Assembly: GCA_947652605.1 (NCBI GenBank)
Contig: OX393579.1
Coordinates: forward strand, 23,643,674 to 23,707,673
DNA: 64,000 bases
Direction: 5' to 3'
DNA from: Elmis aenea
Lineage: Eukaryota > Arthropoda > Insecta > Coleoptera > Elmidae
In this document: in pieces, positions 58,107 through 64,000 of the stretch
How the letters are laid out: each line of letters starts with the position of its first letter
Numbering within the stretch: position 1 is the first letter of the stretch
The notes under the pieces: generated by a model
The model's database searches: none
What the model saw: only the letters and a program-made list of their open reading frames with translations
Told to the model about the DNA's origin: nothing
Position numbers and translations under genes: made by a program

Positions 58107-58937
58107 CAGGGTGGTCCACATAGAAGGGCCATATTGGCATCTCTTAAACGGTAAGAGCTACAAAGAAGTTTAAATTAAGCAAATTGTTCCCCTTTCTGAG
58201 ACCTATTCAGTGATGCTTCAATGTTTTAAAAAAGGTTCCTTGGCACGCTAGATAATAAACAAAAATCAAAATGGCCATTTAAAAAAAAATCATTAATAAC
58301 TCGGTTACACTTGATGGTACAAAAATATTTTTGGGGAAAAATTTGTAGATTTTTCTAGGCACTGTAAAATGAAAACATTCATTTGTTTCAATATTGTTTA
58401 AATTCCTTGATAAATAACAAACTTGCATTTGTTTAAATGGAAACCATAGTTGGCCATAACCTCAAGAAAAAGCATTTGTTTCCTCTTTTCAATAATATAA
58501 GGTTTAATGTATTTATTTTGATATTTAGGCTCAAAACAAAGAAAATCATTAAAAAGTCCCTATGAAGCTGTGCCATGAATTTAAACAATATCGAAACAAA
58601 TGAATGTTTTCATTTTACAGTGCGTAAGAAATCGACATTTTTTTCCCCAAAAATATTATTGTACCATCAAGTGTAACCGAGCTATTAATGATTTTTTGTA
58701 TTATAATGTGTGTATAATGATTATTGTATTATATAGTATAACCGACTTATTAACGATTTAAACAAAATGCCCATTTTGATTTTTTTTATTATCAGTAGCT
58801 ATAGAACTTTTTTAAAACAATGAAGCATCAATTAATAGATCTCATAAAAAAGGACAATTTGTCTAATTTAAACTTCTTTGTAGCTCTTACCGAGTTTACG
58901 AGATCCCAATAGTGGCCCATTGATGTGGACCACCCTG
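58107..58937. mobile_element. 831-bp palindromic CAGGGTG element
   Basis: Arms of about 300 bases start CAGGGTGGTCCACATAGAAG and are inverted at the right end (conserved AAGAGCTACAAAGAAGTTTA); TA (TATA) flanks both sides. No transposase frame. Confidence 0.88.
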
Positions 58938-59074
58938 TATATATACTGAAATATTGTAGAACGTAGAACCTAACTTAAACTTTCGACATATTTTTGTATG
59001 GGCTAAAATAAAACGAACTGGGGCCGGTAACTAGTTCTGTGAATTATCTTACGTTAGGTCTAAGAACCGTTCTT

Positions 59075-59128
59075 CATACATTTCCGCTAGATGGCGATAA
59101 GTTTATCGCCATCTGGCGGAAATGTATG
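59075..59128. promoter_or_regulatory. Head-to-head CTCF-like palindrome
   Basis: CATACATTTCCGCTAGATGG...GATAA and TTATC...CCATCTGGCGGAAATG form a 26-bp inverted repeat with a 2-base centre and one mismatch. Each half contains CGCCATCTGGCGG or CCGCTAGATGGCG, close to the insect CTCF core as I know it. Binding is inferred, not shown; it could equally be a tiny MITE. Confidence 0.4.
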
Positions 59129-59345
59129 TCAAAAAGTTTCTGATTTCTGGAGAGGCTTCCTAGGTTGTGTAGTAAACGCAGATCTGGATTCAACTTTATG
59201 TCTCGAGTGCGCAGAAGCCGTTGAGCATTGCGCAGACTTTCAAAATTGCTGAGCAATTGCGCATTACCCAGCTTAGAGGGAACATTGAGTGTGCCCCAAA
59301 TTTGAGACTCTCCACATGTGATTTTTAAGCTGTAATATTATAATA

Positions 59346-59523
59346 CAGGGTCGGGTATGTGAATTGATAGTCACTTGACGGCCTTTAACTTTTAAAACAT
59401 TCTTCAACGCTTATTTGGTTTAAGCCAAAAACTATTATAGCATTTTTAACTGTTCGCTTGTAGCATGTCTATAAAATGTAGCCAAAAAATTATTAAACTA
59501 TTTAAGTGATTTATTTACTAATA
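59346..59523. repeat. Solo CAGGGTCGGG terminus
   Basis: TACAGGGTCGGGTATGTGAA resembles a left end of the mariner-type elements; no inverse partner is found before the next element starts at 59524. Confidence 0.35.
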
Positions 59524-59562
59524 CAGGGTGGCACAGGGAAACGGGAAATTTTAAAGTTACTC

Positions 59563-60138
59563 TCACAAAAGTAAGAAAATGAATTTAAAAGTTTTATTGT
59601 TGAAAACAAAAAGTAAATTACATGCCATTAAGTGTCCTAACAAAAACATACAATTTCTAAAAACAATGTCCATAAGATGATGGCTATTCAAACGTATGCA
59701 TTTCTGGAAGCGAACGCTGAGATTTTGCATGGCTTTTTGAAACACTTCCATGGGAATTGCAGTGATTTCTTCTCAAATCTTCGTTTTCAACTCAAGGATT
59801 GTCGTTGGGCGTGTGGTGTAGACTTTGCTTTTGAGGTGGCCCCACAAGAAAAAATCGCACACAGACAAATCTGGTGATCTTGGGGGCCAATGAATGTCGC
59901 CAAAACTTGAAATTACGTGGTTACCAAAGGACTGTCGAACGGCCGCCATTGACGCTCTGGCCGTATGGGTCGTGGCTTCATCTTGCTGAAACCACGGATT
60001 ATGAAGATCGGGAAAGTTTTGAAGTTGTTCTGCTACAAAAGTGTTGAGCATATCAACATATCGTTCAGACGTTACTGTCCTTGCATTCCCTCTCTCATCC
60101 TCAAAGAAGTAAGGGCCAATCACACCTCGTGTTGACAC
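59563..60138 (-). pseudogene. DD41D-type mariner transposase, C-terminal half
   Basis: The minus strand reads RTVTSERYVDMLNTFV, then WFQQDEATTHTARASM, then WPPRSPDLSVCDFFLWGHLK. The second and third catalytic acids are the Asp of QQDEA and of VCDFF, separated by 41 residues, as in the DD41D group. After KTKI a TGA (59773) replaces the CGA still present in the opposite arm, then MEVFQKAMQNLSVRFQKC continues to the natural end near 59640. The N-terminal half with the first Asp and DNA-binding domain is absent. Confidence 0.85.
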
Positions 60139-60180
60139 GGCTCACCAAACTGTAACTTTTTGGCTGTTTAATGGTCGTTC

Positions 60181-60480
60181 GTGCAATTGACGAGAGAATT
60201 GCAGGTATTGGCCCCCAAGATCACCAGATTTGTCTGTGTGCGATTTTTTCTTGTGGGGCCACCTCAAAAGCAAAGTCTACACCACACGCCCAACGCAATC
60301 CTTGAGTTGAAAACGAGGATTCGAGAAGAAATCACTGCAATTCCCATGGAAGTGTTTCAAAGTGCAATGCAAAATCTCAGCGTTCGCTTCCAGGAATGCA
60401 TACGTTTGAATGGCCATCATCTTATGGCCATTGTTTTTGGAAATTGTTTTTTTTTTGTTAGAACACTTAATGGCATGTAA
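60181..60480 (+). pseudogene. Same transposase, inverted C-terminal copy
   Basis: The plus strand from about 60205 encodes the WPPRSPDL...CDFFLWG region in one frame and, after a one-base deletion near 60295, ILELKTRIREEITAIPMEVF and NLSVRFQECIRLNGHHLM in the next. It is the inverse of 59563-59905 with few differences. It starts abruptly just upstream of the third catalytic Asp. Confidence 0.82.
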
Positions 60481-60575
60481 TTTACTTTTTGTTTTCAACA
60501 ATAAAACTTTTAAATTCATTTTTCTTACTTTTGTGAGAGTTACCTCAAAATTTCACGTTTCCCTGTGCCACCCTG

Positions 60576-62289
60576 TATAAATAAGTTTCATTAAAAATAT
60601 TTTTTCCAGGTATCTCTCGTCTCTTTGCTAGTTGTAATCATATTTGTTTAAATGTTTACCCACATGATTAAAATAACTACATCCGATTTTTATCTGCAAT
60701 TATTCTTACACAATAATTTTTGCGTTTAAATTTGTTTAATTATTCCCTAATAACTGTTTTATTACAGTTCTTTTTTATTTAACCTTTCTTACTTTAACAA
60801 AGTTTACTAATATTTTTGTTTTATATGCATGCAGATTTGTTTATATGATTTAGTTTTTGTATACCTGTTCTTTTACACTAGTTTTAATATTTTGTATGGT
60901 TTGTTGTCATGTGTACAACAATCTAGTTTATCATTTTTACAAGAAATCTTAAGATAAAATATAAGTAATTTTTAATTAAACTTGTTAATAAATAGCAAAT
61001 TTTTTATGTAAAAGTGATTCACATGTAAATGAAATCGTCAAATACTTAATTACTTACGTTAGTTTTGTGTTTGAAATATAACACCATTAGTGTATATTAC
61101 TTTCATAACCTTATTTAAATTTTAGCATCATTGGATATGATGTAATTAAGGTTGGTGTGCATTTCATGAAAAATTAATAAACTAATTAAGGAAAAAAAAG
61201 ACTATTGATTTAAGATCAAATGTATACAGAGTAGGAGATATTAAATTAATTTCTTGCCTTAGGTCTAATTCTTAATCCAATAGGTGATTAACAGTTATTG
61301 TTATTGCAGGTGATGATTTTTGATATTATTTTTCCCGAAGCGTCGAAAATAGCTGGTGTATTTGGCTGCTAAGCAATCTGTTTTTATATGCAACACTTTT
61401 TTTAAATCATCTCGCCAAAATGGCATATATTTTGCCGCAATCATTTGTCTACCGTGATGAATGCAGCAACTAATTGCTGTGATTTTTCGTGTTCACGATA
61501 TCTCTAAACGTGCGAACGTAGGTTTAGTACGCTATTTTACTCTTAATTTAAATTTATTTGAATATAATTATTCTGAATGTAGTTTTATGAAAACAAAACT
61601 TTACAAAATGGCACAGAATTGCTCTGAAAGTCAAATTTAACAATTATAATCTAACAATAAGTAACTTCGTTCAACCACAGCACACTTGTCATAATAGTGT
61701 TCCATTACCTATGCTAATTAAATGACAGTTTACTTTAACAATGTTTTTATAAAAAAAACATCTTAGGTGAAATTGTTTCGTTAAAAACCTTCGTTTGACA
61801 TTTATTCATAAAATTAAACCTTTCTATCGACAAAGATTCAAGTTATTTTCATTGTATGAAAATGTGCCTGTTTTATGTTTTCCGTATCGTAATAAATAAG
61901 CTTAATATGAAAATCTACTTGAACTAAAGGTCTTAAAAGTTTGACTCTGTGTGGGCTTATTTCATGTTTGCAATTAAACAATAGAACTGCAACAGATTTA
62001 TACTTGCATTATTATTGTACACGCTTCACTAATTTCCGTCAGTTAATATTTTGTTAACCTTACATTATGTAGTAATTATACAGAAGTTTAAATTGGTTCA
62101 CTAAAACTTTTGAGTTTGGGCAACGACGATTCGCTAGAGCTGTTTTGTGATATATGTATACAGCAAGTAGTTGCTGAGAAATTTGGTTATAGATTGTGAA
62201 CTTTTGATAGAGTTGAGTGATTAAGATTATTTATTTATAAATCATGTATAGTTAAATTTTACTTATTTAAGTTGGTTCTTATTATTATA
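60576..62289. other. No gene recognised
   Basis: AT-rich DNA without frames above 60 codons or inverted ends. Acceptor-like TTTTTTCCAG near 60609 and TTATTGCAG near 61310 occur without open frames behind them. Confidence 0.4.
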
Positions 62290-63139
62290 CAGTGTGCACA
62301 AAAAGTAACGTGACGGATCAATATCTCGTTGTGTGACAACTTTTCAAGAAAGTTTTCACTTAAAGTTGTTTATGGTCATTTACTACATAACTTTAAATTA
62401 TTTTCATCTATACAGTGTTTTGTTTTTGCGCACCGATACGTCATTTTGTTTTCTTAAATAAAACATACTGGGTGTTAAGTTTTTATGAAAATATTGACAG
62501 AAACAGGAGTCTAAAAAATAATGATATTTCATAACTTGGCTATGTCAGAACAAATTCCTTTCAAACTTTGTAGGACAAGTGTCATAGTGATTTTAGACTA
62601 GTTAAAATTTTAAAATAATACACAGAATGATCCTCATGCCCAGTCCATTTAGTCAAACTTCAAACACAGATTAGTCAGTTTTTTTAATGAAACAACCCAT
62701 TTAAAAAACATTTTTTGTATTATTTTAAAATTTTAACCAGTCAAAAATCACTATGACACGTCCTACAAAGTTTCAAAGGAATTTGTTCTGACATAGCCAA
62801 GTTGTGAAATATCATTATTTTTTTAGACTCCTGTTTCTGTCGATATTTTCGAAAAAAATTGAATAACTTAAAAACGACAGATTTTAAATACATAAAACCT
62901 ACATGTTTTTTAAAGAGAATTCAATTTTACATCTTAAAATTATAAAATATACTGGATGTTCTACGTATTTAAAAAAAGTGACGTAGTATCGGGGCGCAAA
63001 AACAAAACACTGTATAGATGAAAATAATTTTAGGTTATGTAGTACCTAAATGACCACAAACAACTTTTATTTAAAACTTACTTTGTAAATTGTCACAAGA
63101 CGAGATGTTGATCCGTAACGTTACTCTTTGTACACACTG
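62290..63139. mobile_element. 850-bp palindromic element with CAGTGTG ends
   Basis: Left end CAGTGTGCACAAAAAGTAAC; right end inverse CAGTGTGTACAAAGAGTAAC. Arms of about 360 bases with moderate divergence, including AAAACACTGTATAGATGAAA as a shared inner block. TA precedes the left end; the right TA is mutated. No coding. Confidence 0.82.
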
Positions 63140-63374
63140 CATAATGTATCTAGCATTACACTCTTGTCGCCTCTTCAGATTTTTTAAAATTAATAAGCGG
63201 CGAGGGTGTCATTCCGGTTAATCGGTACAAATCGAAACTAGAACATTTTGTTTCGATTACAGGGGTGCCACGTTTATACGAAGTGTCTCATAAAGTTTAA
63301 AATGTACAGTAGGTTCTTCTTCCATTTATGCGATTAATTAAAAAATTTGCTAGTGGAATCTCCCCATCTATCTA

Positions 63375-63940
63375 CAGGGTGTTTTCGTGACTATGTTTTA
63401 ACGTTTCGGGGTAGATAGAGGAACTCATTTGTAATATTTTTTGTCACTAAACCAATGCATCCTCTTGGAGTTACAGGCCAAAGAAGCGAAAACGTGGAGG
63501 TATAATCGCATGGCATCCTCGGTCACCGGATCTGACACCATTAGATTTTTTTTGTAGGGGCACATGAAGAACCTTATTTACGAGACATTAGTAGAATCAG
63601 AGGAAGAGCTGGTGGCCTGAATTGTCGCTGCATCTGAACAGGACCAGACAATGCAAGGCGTTCATTGAAAGAATCGACATTAACCTATTGCATCGTTGCA
63701 CTGCAAATTCGAGCAGCTTGTGTAGTATTGTTTTTTTTTTATATGGATTTTTTGTTAGAAGTACTAGTTTTTTCGTTTCTCGCATTTAATAGATAACAAA
63801 ATGTATGTTGCAAAAGTGCAAATTTTTTATCGCTTCTTCGACCTGTAACTTCGACAAGATGCATTTCCGACCATTGGTTTATTGGAAAAAAATATCACAA
63901 ATGAGCTTCTCTATCTACACTAAAACGTTGAAACACCCTG
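63375..63940 (+). mobile_element. 566-bp internally deleted mariner-type element
   Basis: Ends CAGGGTGTTTTCGTGACTAT and inverse CAGGGTGTTTCAACGTTTTA, extending about 60 bases (GTAGATAGAG blocks), with TA on both sides. It carries a transposase 3' remnant on the plus strand. Confidence 0.85.
63500..63720 (+). pseudogene. Mariner-type transposase C-terminal remnant
   Basis: Reads GGIIAWHPRSPDLTPLDFF, then after a shift in the T run GHMKNLIYET, then VESEEELVA and IVAASE. This is the same W-x-P-R-S-P-D-L-T-P-L-D-F-F group as at 34616 and 59563, but a separate family. Stops and one frameshift break it. Confidence 0.75.
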
Positions 63941-64000
63941 TATATTTCTGATGCACGTGCGAAGCGAAAAACTCAATTTCGATTAAATTTTAAATTAATC

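Larger units (their letters stand above)
59524..60575. mobile_element. Palindromic element made of two transposase 3' ends
   Basis: Ends CAGGGTGGCACAGGGAAACG and inverse, TA on both sides. The left arm carries the 3' part of a mariner-type transposase on the minus strand, and the right arm carries the same 3' part on the plus strand. Arms match over about 340 bases; the left arm extends further into the gene. Confidence 0.9.

Noticed and set aside
1..64000. tRNA, rRNA or other structured RNA genes
   Set aside because: No convincing tRNA A/B box pair or rRNA segment was recognised by eye; a covariance-model scan would be needed to exclude diverged ones.

Overview
The window reads as AT-rich, repeat-dense nuclear DNA of an animal, most probably an insect. 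It has no operons, ribosome sites or dense ORFs. It carries decayed and nested mobile elements typical of arthropod genomes: hAT, PIF/Harbinger, Tc1/mariner-like, Helitron, LINE and Penelope-like. The order of insect cannot be set from sequence alone. No complete host gene was found. A few candidate host exons occur (6.3 kb, weakly 17.5 kb, an RRM-like frame at 47.0 kb, and a duplicated putative first exon at 49.3-50.0 kb), so the window may lie in introns or between genes.

Layout. 0.3-6 kb: a fold-back repeat, a hAT remnant (1167-2459), and a LINE reverse-transcriptase fragment split by a second hAT element (3925-5092) with a perfect 8-bp target duplication. 6-18.4 kb: mostly unannotatable DNA with small inverted-repeat elements at 9.9-10.9 kb and 12.8-13.5 kb. 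18.5-20.3 kb: a Penelope-like retroelement with an uninterrupted 535-codon RT plus GIY-YIG frame. 21.3-23.1 kb: a PIF/Harbinger element keeping the start of its transposase and of its Myb/SANT-like protein, split by a nested palindromic element. 26.2-31.8 kb: a fold-back element with short tandem units, two antisense LINE fragments and a short hAT element. 36-43 kb: a hairpin MITE, a hAT with transposase remnant, a Helitron, and a hAT (40123-42766) interrupted by a 1.8-kb palindrome that itself holds a smaller palindrome at its exact dyad centre. 44.7-50 kb: nested elements, a mariner remnant, a Harbinger derivative and the duplicated exon. 50462-57805: a 7.3-kb transposon with long inverted ends, a 6-bp target duplication and a four-exon integrase-type (DDE) transposase gene, now broken. 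58.1-64 kb: four palindromic elements ending CAGGGTG/CACCCTG or a close variant; one contains two opposed 3' ends of the same mariner-type transposase.

The recurring theme is long palindromes. At least ten fold-back units lie in 64 kb. The 59.5-kb copy suggests how they form: inverted joining of two transposase 3' ends. The strongest candidates for something little described are the 7.3-kb intron-bearing integrase-type transposon and the palindrome-in-palindrome at 40.3-42.1 kb.
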